From: Dyadobacter endophyticus
GTDB lineage: Bacteria > Bacteroidota > Bacteroidia > Cytophagales > Spirosomataceae
Assembly: GCF_014641595.1 (NCBI RefSeq)
Contig: NZ_BMIA01000002.1
Location: forward strand, 310,001 to 374,000
Length of the DNA stretch: 64,000 nt
Direction of reading: 5' to 3'
Position 1 is the stretch's first letter. Each line of letters starts with the position of its first letter. Positions 53,932 to 63,526 of this stretch are shown one piece after another. The position numbers and the translations under genes are program-made. The notes below the pieces were generated by a model. It ran no database searches and had not been told where the DNA came from. It saw only the letters and a list, made by a program, of their open reading frames with translations.

Positions 53932-56208
53932 ATGCGATTTCGGATTCTCCCAATACTTCTCCTAAACCTCATTGCCGTTTTTCTGGCACCGTATGCGCGT
54001 GCCCAGCACGATTTCAGTACCAATTATTTTAAAATCCACATCAACAATAAAGGTTGGATCACGAGCATGAAAAATAGCACGGCTAATCACCGTGAGTTCA
54101 GCCCGACCGACAAGCCCTCCCCGTTGCTATCCCTGTTCGACAGTAAGAAACAACATTATTATCAACCGGTTAAGGCCATTTTTAACAAAACCAAACAGGT
54201 ATACACATTGCATTATGCCAATGGCTCGGTGGCAACGGTTTCGCTGGCTGTTTATCCCAAATATTTCAAAATGAAGCTATTGTCGCTGCATCCGCGCAAG
54301 GGCATCGACAACGTCCAATGGGGGGCCTATCACACCAATATTACCAACCTTTTTGGCGAGATCATCGGTGTGGCGCGCGATACGAGCGAGGCAGTCAACT
54401 ACGCTATCGGAATGCTGGCACTCAACGACAACACGCTCGGGGGAACATCCGAAACAGTTGCCGATGCGGCGCCATTCCAGTACATCATCCACAGCCCGGA
54501 CAAAAAACGCTTCCCGCTTCCTGCAAACCTGCACGAAGGTCAGGTTTTCCCCATCGGGGGCGACGGGATCAGCGATGTGGCATTTTACGCGCACAAGGAG
54601 CCCTATTACAGGATTTTATATGGCAATGCGGCCCAGATCGACACCCAGGGCAGGATCTCTATTGCGTACAATTCGAGAGACAGGGCTCCGAAGCGGACGG
54701 TATTCTTTTCGTTGATACCCAACATGACCGCCAACATCCCCAACCACCTGGACGTACAGCCGCTGCCGGGTATCGACTACCTGGGCTCTTCGGTAGCCCT
54801 CTGGGGAAGCCCCGACAGCACAGCATTGCTGGATGTGGTCCAGAATATCGTGCGGTCTGAAGGCCTTCCCTATCCTACTTTCAACGGTAAATGGGTTAAA
54901 GATCCTGCCGCTTACGTGCCCGACGTGCTCACAAGCGGGGGCGTGTACGACAGCATTGTGCCTTACACGCATCAACTGGGTTTCAAGGCTATCAGCCTCT
55001 ACGACCAGGGGTTCATCCGTCCCGATCGCGGTAACGGGGGCTATATCGACGGCAGGAATTTTGAGAAGAAACCGTTGAAAATGGCCTCGGGCGACAAGTC
55101 GCACAAGGAATTTTCTGAAATCGCGGCTCGGCTCGGCATTATCATCGGCCGGACGCCCATAACCACCGCACTCGCGCCCGGCACCAAGGATGCCAGTCCC
55201 GTTCCGGGTGATAGCCTTTGCTACCAGCAAAAACGCATTCTGACCAAAAGTATCGCGGCTAACGATACGCTGATATTCGTCAACGACCCACAATACCTGG
55301 ATGAAATAGCAAGCTGGGAGGGCCATTGCAAGAACCTGAATATGATCAAGATCGGGAAGGAGCTTATTCATTACCTGGGTGTTTCCAAAGAAGCGCCATA
55401 CCGCCTCCTGAACGTCAAACGCGGCTATTGGAACACGACAACCGCGAGCCATACGGCAGGAGATACCATTTACAAGCTGCAAGTGACCATCAACTACGGT
55501 TACGACGGGCTGATCCCCAATATGCAGTTACAGGACCAGATCGCTCAGTATTATGCGTCGGTTGCCAAGGTCAATGGGCTGGCGTATTATGACTTCGATG
55601 GGCAGGAGTTTTTGTTCAACAATGGCCATGGGTACTATTCGGTCAAACGCTTCTTCCGCAACATGTTTGAAAAAGGCAAAGAGCTTGGCGTTCCCTACAT
55701 CCGTTTCACCGGGTCGACACTATCGGAAGGCTCATGGCATTATCAGAGTATCTGGAACGTCGGTGGCGGCAAAAACCTGTACGACGTCGAGCGACGGGAA
55801 TGGGGCAGCGCTACGAGCCAGGGAAAAGACCTCCGGGACGTAACCTACGCGAATTTCTTCCCCTCCGGAATGGGTGGCAATTTCCCGGTTAAAGCAGGCT
55901 CGACCGTGGCGCAATATGAGCACATTCAGGCTGTTTCGGTCGGCATAGGTTCTACATACAGCCTGCAAATCAACCAGAAAGACGTGGAGGCCTGTACCGA
56001 GAAATATGCCATTTTTAAAGCCATCAGAACATGGGAAAACGCTCGTGCCGCCAACGCATTTCCAAGGTGGGTCAAGAAGCAATTGGCCGACCCGGCCAAC
56101 CAGTTTCACCTCGAAGAACTGGATCAGAATACATGGAAACTCTACAAAACCGACCTGGACGGCAGAAATGCCAAGCCGTTTTGTGTGCTTGCACGACCGG
56201 TTCAATAA
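53932..56208 (+). CDS. Large secreted protein of the SusCD locus, possible glycosidase
   Basis: A 758-residue protein with a signal peptide (ILPILLLNLIAVFLAPYARAQ). The N-terminal third is beta-rich (IHINNKGWITSMKNST, a galactose-mutarotase-like pattern). The middle and C-terminal part reads like a TIM barrel (LGFKAISLYDQGFIRPDRGN, then VAKVNGLAYYDFDGQEFLFN with acidic residues, and IRFTGSTLSEGSWHYQS). The layout suggests a glycoside hydrolase, but I cannot name its family. It follows SusD by 106 nt on the same strand, and a strong bidirectional terminator follows, so it is the likely enzyme of the locus. Confidence 0.75.
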   Translation: MRFRILPILLLNLIAVFLAPYARAQHDFSTNYFKIHINNKGWITSMKNSTANHREFSPTDKPSPLLSLFDSKKQHYYQPVKAIFNKTKQVYTLHYANGSVATVSLAVYPKYFKMKLLSLHPRKGIDNVQWGAYHTNITNLFGEIIGVARDTSEAVNYAIGMLALNDNTLGGTSETVADAAPFQYIIHSPDKKRFPLPANLHEGQVFPIGGDGISDVAFYAHKEPYYRILYGNAAQIDTQGRISIAYNSRDRAPKRTVFFSLIPNMTANIPNHLDVQPLPGIDYLGSSVALWGSPDSTALLDVVQNIVRSEGLPYPTFNGKWVKDPAAYVPDVLTSGGVYDSIVPYTHQLGFKAISLYDQGFIRPDRGNGGYIDGRNFEKKPLKMASGDKSHKEFSEIAARLGIIIGRTPITTALAPGTKDASPVPGDSLCYQQKRILTKSIAANDTLIFVNDPQYLDEIASWEGHCKNLNMIKIGKELIHYLGVSKEAPYRLLNVKRGYWNTTTASHTAGDTIYKLQVTINYGYDGLIPNMQLQDQIAQYYASVAKVNGLAYYDFDGQEFLFNNGHGYYSVKRFFRNMFEKGKELGVPYIRFTGSTLSEGSWHYQSIWNVGGGKNLYDVERREWGSATSQGKDLRDVTYANFFPSGMGGNFPVKAGSTVAQYEHIQAVSVGIGSTYSLQINQKDVEACTEKYAIFKAIRTWENARAANAFPRWVKKQLADPANQFHLEELDQNTWKLYKTDLDGRNAKPFCVLARPVQ

Positions 56209-56247
56209 CCAGTAAGACCTGGCAATAGCTGTCGGGGTCATTTTCGG

Positions 56248-56290
56248 TATGCAAAAGCCCGCGAATCTATGGTTCGCGGGCTTTTGCATA
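56248..56290. terminator. Strong bidirectional terminator
   Basis: A perfect 18-bp stem (TATGCAAAAGCCCGCGAA / TTCGCGGGCTTTTGCATA) with a 7-nt loop. It lies between the convergent PUL end and the GntR gene, with A/T-rich arms that serve both directions. Confidence 0.9.
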
Positions 56291-56328
56291 TACCGCTAAT
56301 TTAACGGTGCTCAATAAACGCAAACAGG

Positions 56329-57060
56329 CTATTCCCTCACACTTTCGACGGTGTAGATAAAGCTGTCGGCGCGATAGTAGCCCAGATTATACTCGATTGG
56401 CCGTTCGCCCTGATCAAACACAAAACGTTTTCGGAACAAAATCGGACTTCCCGGTTCGACTTCCAGTTTCGCCGCGGTAAATTTATCGGCAGATATCGCA
56501 CTGATTTCCTCCTTGGACAACGTGGCGATCACCAGATGGTCCCTTTCGAGGATGTCGTACAAGGGCCGTTTGAAATCCTCCTCGCCCGTGAGGCCTACCC
56601 TGGGATGGAAGTAGGAAATGAAATAGACAAACGGCCCTTCGGCCTTGCCCCTGAGCCGCTCCAATTTGAGCACTTTTTTATCTGTGCCTATTTCAAAAAA
56701 GTTGGCAATTTTCTCATCGGGGGTAACCCAGGTTACATGCAGCTCGAAATTCTTGACGATGATTCCCCGCGCATTCATCTCCTGCGTAAAACTCAGCCAA
56801 TTTTTTGATTTAGAGCTAATTATAGGCTCCGCAACCTTTGTACCGACCCCTTTTTTCCGGATAAGCAACCCTTCATAAACCAGCTTGTTGAGCGCCTGGC
56901 GCAACGTCGACCGGGAAATGGCCAGCCGCTTTGCAAGTTCAACTTCATTGGGCAAGAACTTGCCATCCAAGTGCTCCGGGGAGCTGATCATGCTACGCAA
57001 TAGGTTCTCGGCCTGAATATGCAACGGAACAGGGCTTTTATGATCTATACTAAATTTCAT
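56329..57060 (-). CDS. GntR/UTRA family transcriptional regulator
   Basis: A 243-residue regulator. The winged-helix domain (about 1-75) has PLHIQAENLLRSMI, LPNEVELAKRLAISRSTLRQ and ALNKLVYEGLLIRKKGVGT. The UTRA ligand domain (about 90-240) has VLKLERLRGKAEGPFVYFIS and ends with RPIEYNLGYYRADSF. The ATG at 57060 starts the canonical N-terminus; the in-frame extension to 57243 is not family-like. UTRA regulators sense sugar phosphates or similar. It may control the convergent sugar-utilisation locus, but that is inference. Confidence 0.92.
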   Translation of the reverse strand: MKFSIDHKSPVPLHIQAENLLRSMISSPEHLDGKFLPNEVELAKRLAISRSTLRQALNKLVYEGLLIRKKGVGTKVAEPIISSKSKNWLSFTQEMNARGIIVKNFELHVTWVTPDEKIANFFEIGTDKKVLKLERLRGKAEGPFVYFISYFHPRVGLTGEEDFKRPLYDILERDHLVIATLSKEEISAISADKFTAAKLEVEPGSPILFRKRFVFDQGERPIEYNLGYYRADSFIYTVESVRE

Positions 57061-57348
57061 ATGGACGGATTGCAGTAGAGAAAAGCAAAAATAGTAAAAA
57101 CGTGTTGAGCTACAACTTACCGAAATATTACGATCCTTTGAAACGGTTATCCGGGCAGCAGGCGTACTAAATTTAAACGGTACCGGTGGCTTTGATGCTC
57201 CCTGACCGTCCCCGGGCGAACGGCGCTGTTCGTTACCGGACAATTATTTCGCCCAAACGATCTACCAAAATATTGATTACCAATTAATTAATTATTTGGC
57301 AGGCTATTTGAGTCAATAATTTCAGACTTACGAGGAAGAACATAGAAA

Positions 57349-59703
57349 ATGCTAAAAAACTATCTCAAAATTGCATTCAGGAACCTGCTCCGGAACAAGG
57401 CTTTTTCGGCGATCAATATCCTGGGCTTGTCCGTGGGCATGGCAAGCGCGTTGCTCATCCTTTTTTGGATGCACAATGAACTAAGCTACGACCGCTTCCA
57501 TAAGAACAAGGACTATTTGTACGAAGCCTGGAACCGTGGAACGTTCGATGGCAAACTGCAATGCTGGAATTCGACGCCACAGGTGCTTGGCCCTGCCCTG
57601 AAAGCGGAATATCCAGAGGTAAGCAACATTGCACGCAACTATGGGCGGTGGTTTGTGGCACGCGTCGGTGATAAGAAAATTTCAAGCGAGGCAATCATCA
57701 CGGACGCGGCGTTCCTCAGCATGTTCGACTTCCCACTCATACAGGGGAATCCGAAAACAGCGCTTAACTCGGTCAGTTCGATGGTAGTTACTCAGAAAAT
57801 GGCCATCAAAATGTTCGGTACCGAGGATGTGCTGGGCAAAGTTATAGCGATAGACAAGGACAATTTCACGATCACCGGCGTAATGCGGAACCTGCAGCCC
57901 AATACTGCATTCAGATTCGAATACATTCTTCCCTTTGAATACCTGAAAAGGATAGGCTCGGTAGACGATACCTGGACTTTCAATACCGTAAACACCTATG
58001 TGCAACTCAAACCGGGCACCAATCCCGAGCGGTTTGCCGAAAAGATCAAGGACGTCACGATCCGGCATTCCAATAAAACCGAAGAACACGAGGTATTCCT
58101 CCACCCTATCTCCCTGTGGCATTTGTATTCCAATTTTGAGAATGGCAAGGTAGTGGGCGGGCGGATCGCCATTGTGCGGATGTTTGGTATTATCGCGGCA
58201 TTCATTCTGCTGATCGCATGTATTAATTTTATGAACCTTAGCACCGCGCGGAGCGAAAAACGCGCCAAGGAAGTGGGGATCCGCAAAACGGCCGGAGCAA
58301 ACAAGAGGCTTCTGGTCGGTCAGTTCATCGGCGAATCGATCCTGATCTCGATGATTGCCGGTATTATCGCGCTACTGGCCGTTTACCTTTCCTTGCCGGC
58401 ATTCAATACGCTCATCGGTAAGGAATTGGAAGTACCGGTACAAAATCCTCGGTTCTGGGCTGCCGCGCTCGCATTCATTCTTTTTACCGGCATTATTGCC
58501 GGAAGCTACCCCGCATTCTACTTGTCGTCGTTCAAGCCGATCGGTGTGCTGAAAGGTGCATTTAAAAGAACGCAATCCACATTCAGTCCACGAAAAGTGC
58601 TGGTTGTGGTACAGTTCAGCTTCGCCATTGTGCTGATCATTTCCACGCTCATCGTCGTAGAGCAAATCCGCCATGCACAGAACCGCGATCCTGGTTACGA
58701 CCGTGGACAGGTTGCCTATCACTGGATTACAGGCGATTTGGGCAAGCATTATGCGCAGATTAAACGTGAATTGCTTGCTACGGGCATTGCTACCTCCGTT
58801 ACCAAAACCTCATCCCCGCTGAGCAGCGTTGCCAACGATACCTGGGGCATCGAATGGCACGGCAAAAACATGGCCGAAAAAATCGATTTCGACATTTTCA
58901 CCGAAGACGAGGGCCTTGTAAAAACTGCCGGCCTGCAACTGATCCAGGGCCGCGATATGGATCTCACCAAATTCCCGTCCGACTCAGCGGCAGTGCTGCT
59001 CAATGAATCCGCGGCCAAAATCATGGGTTTTAAGGAGCCGGTCGGCCAGACGATCAAGGACAATGGCGCTACCTACCACGTCGTGGGTGTTGTGAAGGAC
59101 TTTGTGATCAGGTCGCCCTATGATCGCCAGAGCCCGCTGATTATCGAAGGGGCACAGAGCTATTTCAATGTAATCCATTTCAAACTGAATGCGGAGAGGC
59201 CGGCTGCCGACCTCATACCCGCGGTGGAAGCGATTTTCCGCCGCTACAACCCCGAATACCCCTTCGAATATCACTTTGTGGATGAGGACTATGCCCTGAA
59301 ATTTGAAGACACGCGCCGGGTCGCGAAGCTGACCGGTATTTTCGCTGGTCTCACTATCTTCATATCATGTCTCGGGCTGTTCGGCCTTGCCGCCTACATG
59401 GCCGAAAACCGCGTGAAAGAAATCGGGGTGCGTAAAGTGCTCGGCGCGTCGGTCATGAGCATTGCCGCGTTGCTTTCCGGGGAATTCATGGCGTTGGTTA
59501 TCATATCGATTGTTATAGCTGTACCGGTAGCCTGGTACGTCATGGATCTGTGGCTTCACGATTTTGAATACCGGATCGGCATCCAGTGGTGGGTATTCGC
59601 GGTATCAGGCATTCTTGCGATCGTGGTATCGTTGGCGACGGTGAGCTATCAGGCAATACGCGCGGCGCTGCTCAATCCAGTAAAAAGTCTTCGCAGCGAG
59701 TAA
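57349..59703 (+). CDS. FtsX/MacB-type ABC transporter permease
   Basis: A 784-residue inner-membrane protein opening MLKNYLKIAFRNLLRNKAFS and INILGLSVGMASALLI. It has two MacB-like periplasmic domains and two FtsX transmembrane blocks (about 280-420 and 665-780), with the markers EVGIRKTAGA and EIGVRKVLGA. It lacks the prefix domain of its homologue at 13240-16002. No ATPase is adjacent. Substrate unknown; such proteins take part in export or envelope stress signalling. Confidence 0.92.
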   Translation: MLKNYLKIAFRNLLRNKAFSAINILGLSVGMASALLILFWMHNELSYDRFHKNKDYLYEAWNRGTFDGKLQCWNSTPQVLGPALKAEYPEVSNIARNYGRWFVARVGDKKISSEAIITDAAFLSMFDFPLIQGNPKTALNSVSSMVVTQKMAIKMFGTEDVLGKVIAIDKDNFTITGVMRNLQPNTAFRFEYILPFEYLKRIGSVDDTWTFNTVNTYVQLKPGTNPERFAEKIKDVTIRHSNKTEEHEVFLHPISLWHLYSNFENGKVVGGRIAIVRMFGIIAAFILLIACINFMNLSTARSEKRAKEVGIRKTAGANKRLLVGQFIGESILISMIAGIIALLAVYLSLPAFNTLIGKELEVPVQNPRFWAAALAFILFTGIIAGSYPAFYLSSFKPIGVLKGAFKRTQSTFSPRKVLVVVQFSFAIVLIISTLIVVEQIRHAQNRDPGYDRGQVAYHWITGDLGKHYAQIKRELLATGIATSVTKTSSPLSSVANDTWGIEWHGKNMAEKIDFDIFTEDEGLVKTAGLQLIQGRDMDLTKFPSDSAAVLLNESAAKIMGFKEPVGQTIKDNGATYHVVGVVKDFVIRSPYDRQSPLIIEGAQSYFNVIHFKLNAERPAADLIPAVEAIFRRYNPEYPFEYHFVDEDYALKFEDTRRVAKLTGIFAGLTIFISCLGLFGLAAYMAENRVKEIGVRKVLGASVMSIAALLSGEFMALVIISIVIAVPVAWYVMDLWLHDFEYRIGIQWWVFAVSGILAIVVSLATVSYQAIRAALLNPVKSLRSE

Positions 59704-59731
59704 AAAGAGTACAGAAAGCTCACGAAACGCA

Positions 59732-60061
59732 TTACTCAGGGCTGGTCTTCCCCTTCAGGGCGATGATCAGCTCTTGTTGTGTCTGGATCAGCTGATGCAG
59801 TACCTGACTATCCCCCTGCTGAAATCCGGCCTTCGAAAACTTCACTTTATGGAGGCATATGAGCGTCTCGATATCCGTTTCGAGAATAAAAGCGATCTCC
59901 GAAAGACGGCCCATTGTAATGGAATCCTGCTCCTCGTTTTCCAGCTGCCGATAGCGCTGCTTTGAAATCCCCAACCTCCCGGCTACATATTCCTGCGAAT
60001 AGCCCAGCCGGTTACGTACCAAACGTATATTTTCTCCGATAGGGATTTTGTCTTCTTTCAT
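59732..60061 (-). CDS. XRE family helix-turn-helix regulator
   Basis: A 109-residue protein with a Cro/C1-type helix-turn-helix (IGENIRLVRNRLGYSQEYVA, LGISKQRYRQLENEEQDSI) and a C-terminal coil (HQLIQTQQELIIALKG). The ATG at 60061 is chosen, because the in-frame upstream extension to 60124 is not family-like. It is divergent from the metallopeptidase gene at 60295 and could regulate it, or the adjacent permease by convergence; no operator was identified. Confidence 0.88.
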   Translation of the reverse strand: MKEDKIPIGENIRLVRNRLGYSQEYVAGRLGISKQRYRQLENEEQDSITMGRLSEIAFILETDIETLICLHKVKFSKAGFQQGDSQVLHQLIQTQQELIIALKGKTSPE

Positions 60062-60294
60062 AGGGTGCCACTGACATGTGTTTTCAGGACAAAGCCGTTT
60101 GTTACCCAAGATTCCTATTCCCACTTTTCAATCGGCAACCGATTGATTAGCCTGCGCATTCTGCTATTCCTACTGTCTTACCCAACTAGTTAAAAGTACC
60201 GCCAGACTGGTTCTTAACCACTTGAAAAATGAGCGCAATGCAGCTTTTTTTCAGGCTATTTGCAATTGTATTTAGTACAAAAACTACACGCATT

Positions 60295-63200
60295 ATGAAG
60301 AGAAGACTATTATTGGCTTTGGGCTGTCTTGCTTGCTTTTTGAACCCGTCGACCGTCACAAACGCTCAGCAGATCTACAACAAGACGAATGTTACGCAAA
60401 ATCTTCTAACCGATTACTACGATGACTCGCAGCCCGTGCGTGTGATGGAGTACACGACGGATCAGGCTGGGACTATGATTGAACGACGATTGGAAGTGTT
60501 GCCTGAAAATGATCTGCCGTCAATGCGGGTCAGGGTGGTTAATGAAAGTTTTGAGGAAATTCCGTTTGTCAACCAACCGCCATTCGACGCTTTCTTCGAC
60601 AATGGGTTTCCGGACATTAAACTCGTTGTGAGCGCCGCTAGCTTACTGCACGGAACCGAAGTTGCATTGAAGGTAATCAAGGACAAATTCGGCTGGATAG
60701 GCATCGATAACGATGCCGTCAATGGCAAGCCCATTATCTGGAATATAGTGAAGCCTGAAAAGTCATTGTTTATCGCGTCACCAAAGTATGGTGTAGTCAC
60801 CAAAGAATTTTTCCTACCTATGGATGGAAGTGAGCCCGAAAAATTAACCAAAATCGATGCGGTTTGTCACGAAATGATCCATGCGATTGTGCATTTCAAA
60901 ATTGGTAGCGCAACTGGTTCCGGAGTAGATCCTTGCAGTGAAAGAAAGGTACTGGAAGAAGCGCTGGGAGATATTATTGGTTTATACGTATTGAATGAAT
61001 ATGAGCAAAACTCTCCCGCACTTTACCAGTGGACCTGGTCGCAAGGATTGATTTACCCGGGCAGACCTTTTGACAACCCCAACACCCTCCAACTACCGGA
61101 TACCTACTTCGGAAACTTTTATGCTAACGCTTGCCCCGCAGATGGCAGCTACCTCGTCCACCAGAATGCAACGGTAATAGATCACTGGTATTACCTTTTG
61201 GCGGCCGGCACAACAGGAACAGAAATAAATGACCTGGGATACTCCTATAAACTCAATGGCATCGGTGTTAACAAGGCTGTTCAGATCGTATGGAAATGTA
61301 TTGACTTCATTACCCTGAAATCTGATTTTAAAGATCTAAAAGATGCCACGCTTAAAGCGGCCGAACAGCTCTACGGCCTTCACTCAACCGAATACCTTGC
61401 CGTTATGGATGCCTGGTGTGCGGTGGGTATTTGCGAAAACAATCTTGGCCCGTTTTCAATGTCGCCTGCTCACGGTACGACCGGTGTCGAGCCCTGGCCT
61501 GGGGTGAACGTAAATGTTACCTGGGAAGGCTTGCCCGTTGATGAATGGGAAGCTCAAATGGCAACCAATGCCGCTTTCACGGAGAACGTACAGAATGTTC
61601 TGATCAAAAACTTTAACGTTGTAATCAAACCGGGAGGTGGAAGCGCTTACTCGGGCTTTGCAACAGGCTATTACCGCCCCGGCGAGCGCGTATATGCCCG
61701 TGTACGCATTACGAAGGCTGGTGCAAATTTTTGTAAGGGGTATAATCCGCTTTGCGTACTCTACCAGCAATATGGCCCGGCTCATTCTTTTATACTTGAT
61801 GATAAACAAGCCAAATTCTGGCATGCCGTGCCCGGTAATAGCTGGACAGTCAACCCCTGGAACGATCCTTCCGTTGAATGGAAAACGGTCAACAATGCCC
61901 ATCAATATACCTACGAGGTTGCCGAAGACGACGCATTTACAAAAATTACCTACTCAGGAGTTACTCCCTTTACCGGGAATTTTTCTGAATCGGGCACTAT
62001 CAACACGATTCTGGACGCAGGTAAAACTTACTACACCCGCGCAAGAGCTGAAAGGTCTAATTCTCCCAACCTGACAGATAATTTCGGGACATGGTCCGAT
62101 ACTGAGGCTATTCAGGTGATGATCCCACAAACTTCCGTCACACAGGGATTAAACCAGAAACCGGGTGATCCGGCAAGCACAGTCAGTAGTCTCGGCTGTT
62201 GGGTTACCTGGTATCCCTATCCCGGCACAAGCCATTACATTATTCAGATAGCGGGCGATGCAGCATTCGCTAACATTATGCGATCGCAAACCGTGGCGGG
62301 CAACCTAAACACATTAGAGGTAGAACTACCCGCGGTTCCTGACCAAACAAACTTGTTCATACGCGTATTGCCTCAGAAAGGCGGTGTATTGGGTATCTGC
62401 AACAATGTCTGGCGGGTAAAAACAAACAAAAACGCTACAACTCCGGCTATGAAAAGCCCTGCCGACAATTCTGTTTTCCCGTTCAAGGCATTCCTGGGAA
62501 CCTTCGTCTGGAAGGGAGGAACTCTCAGCATGAACCTGGTTGATCACTTTGAAGTACACATCACGGAAAAATCCTCCAATCTCACCTCGATTTTCTCGAC
62601 TCAGGGAAAAGTCTTTGATTTCCTGGTGAAGGACCCGCTGCTGTTCGATGACAAACAGGGCTTCAAAGTGCAGGTCCTGGGTGTAAACTCATTGGGTGCC
62701 AAATCGGCCTTGTCACTGCCATTCAATTATACCGTATGCCCCGACCACCCGGGTGTTTCATTCCCCGGAGACCTGGGCAAAGTTGATCCCACCAAAGACT
62801 TCAATATCGAATGGTATCCCAGCGCCTGGTTGGATGCAGGCAGCCAATATCTGGTAACGATTATGGACGGGGCAAATCCATTGCCCGGGTTTAACAACAA
62901 GCCCACAACGAACAACTTCATGCTGGTCCCGGCAGGAACACTCGTCAATGGCAAAAGCTACACTGTTACGGTGAAGAATTCCGCGTCCTGCCCCGGTATC
63001 ACCCTGCCCAGCACCTTTTTCAATGCCGTCGGTGCAGGCGGTTCAAACCAACCCCAGCCTCCCAAACTGGTCAATTTCAACATCGAACTGAAAGGCTTCC
63101 GCAACGATCCCGACGGAACAAAGTTCCCGCCCGAATATGGCACCTCCAATTACGTCCTCGGCATTGAGCTTATCGACCCCGACGGCAAGCTGTTGCCACT

Positions 63201-63507
63201 GGTCGACCCGGCCGACCCTAATGGAAATCCGGTAACGCAACTGGATGTGGATTCCGAAAATTCAGGCGTCGTCATGGTGGGTAGCAACAAACCGGAAGGT
63301 AAATACAAGCTAAGACTTAAAATGCTCAATATTTTCGACCCGCTCCTCTATTACCCCTTTGATCAGCCACGGTTTTCTGTTTTGCTCAACGGGCAGACCG
63401 TCGTCAATAACCATGTCATCACAGCTGATTTTATTAACCCGGCCTCCCCTTTTAATGAATGGCAAAATGGATTTCAATTCGCTGATATTCTTCTGGATAT
63501 TAAATAA
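60295..63507 (+). CDS. Secreted gluzincin metallopeptidase (thermolysin/M4-like) with FN3-type repeats
   Basis: A 1070-residue secreted protein. A signal peptide (MKRRLLLALGCLACFL... to NAQ) is followed by the catalytic domain. This has HEMIH at 192-196 (zinc ligands and catalytic Glu) and the third ligand Glu in LEEALGDIIGLYV near 221, as in M4-type peptidases. A His in the later HQNATVIDHWYYLL block fits the transition-state His. The C-terminal half (about 390-1000) is built of FN3/Ig-like repeats with recurring W, Y and NVTW patterns. No type IX sorting tail is obvious. A shortened tandem paralogue follows 19 nt later. Confidence 0.85.
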   Translation: MKRRLLLALGCLACFLNPSTVTNAQQIYNKTNVTQNLLTDYYDDSQPVRVMEYTTDQAGTMIERRLEVLPENDLPSMRVRVVNESFEEIPFVNQPPFDAFFDNGFPDIKLVVSAASLLHGTEVALKVIKDKFGWIGIDNDAVNGKPIIWNIVKPEKSLFIASPKYGVVTKEFFLPMDGSEPEKLTKIDAVCHEMIHAIVHFKIGSATGSGVDPCSERKVLEEALGDIIGLYVLNEYEQNSPALYQWTWSQGLIYPGRPFDNPNTLQLPDTYFGNFYANACPADGSYLVHQNATVIDHWYYLLAAGTTGTEINDLGYSYKLNGIGVNKAVQIVWKCIDFITLKSDFKDLKDATLKAAEQLYGLHSTEYLAVMDAWCAVGICENNLGPFSMSPAHGTTGVEPWPGVNVNVTWEGLPVDEWEAQMATNAAFTENVQNVLIKNFNVVIKPGGGSAYSGFATGYYRPGERVYARVRITKAGANFCKGYNPLCVLYQQYGPAHSFILDDKQAKFWHAVPGNSWTVNPWNDPSVEWKTVNNAHQYTYEVAEDDAFTKITYSGVTPFTGNFSESGTINTILDAGKTYYTRARAERSNSPNLTDNFGTWSDTEAIQVMIPQTSVTQGLNQKPGDPASTVSSLGCWVTWYPYPGTSHYIIQIAGDAAFANIMRSQTVAGNLNTLEVELPAVPDQTNLFIRVLPQKGGVLGICNNVWRVKTNKNATTPAMKSPADNSVFPFKAFLGTFVWKGGTLSMNLVDHFEVHITEKSSNLTSIFSTQGKVFDFLVKDPLLFDDKQGFKVQVLGVNSLGAKSALSLPFNYTVCPDHPGVSFPGDLGKVDPTKDFNIEWYPSAWLDAGSQYLVTIMDGANPLPGFNNKPTTNNFMLVPAGTLVNGKSYTVTVKNSASCPGITLPSTFFNAVGAGGSNQPQPPKLVNFNIELKGFRNDPDGTKFPPEYGTSNYVLGIELIDPDGKLLPLVDPADPNGNPVTQLDVDSENSGVVMVGSNKPEGKYKLRLKMLNIFDPLLYYPFDQPRFSVLLNGQTVVNNHVITADFINPASPFNEWQNGFQFADILLDIK

Positions 63508-63526
63508 TTTCAAACACACTTTACTT

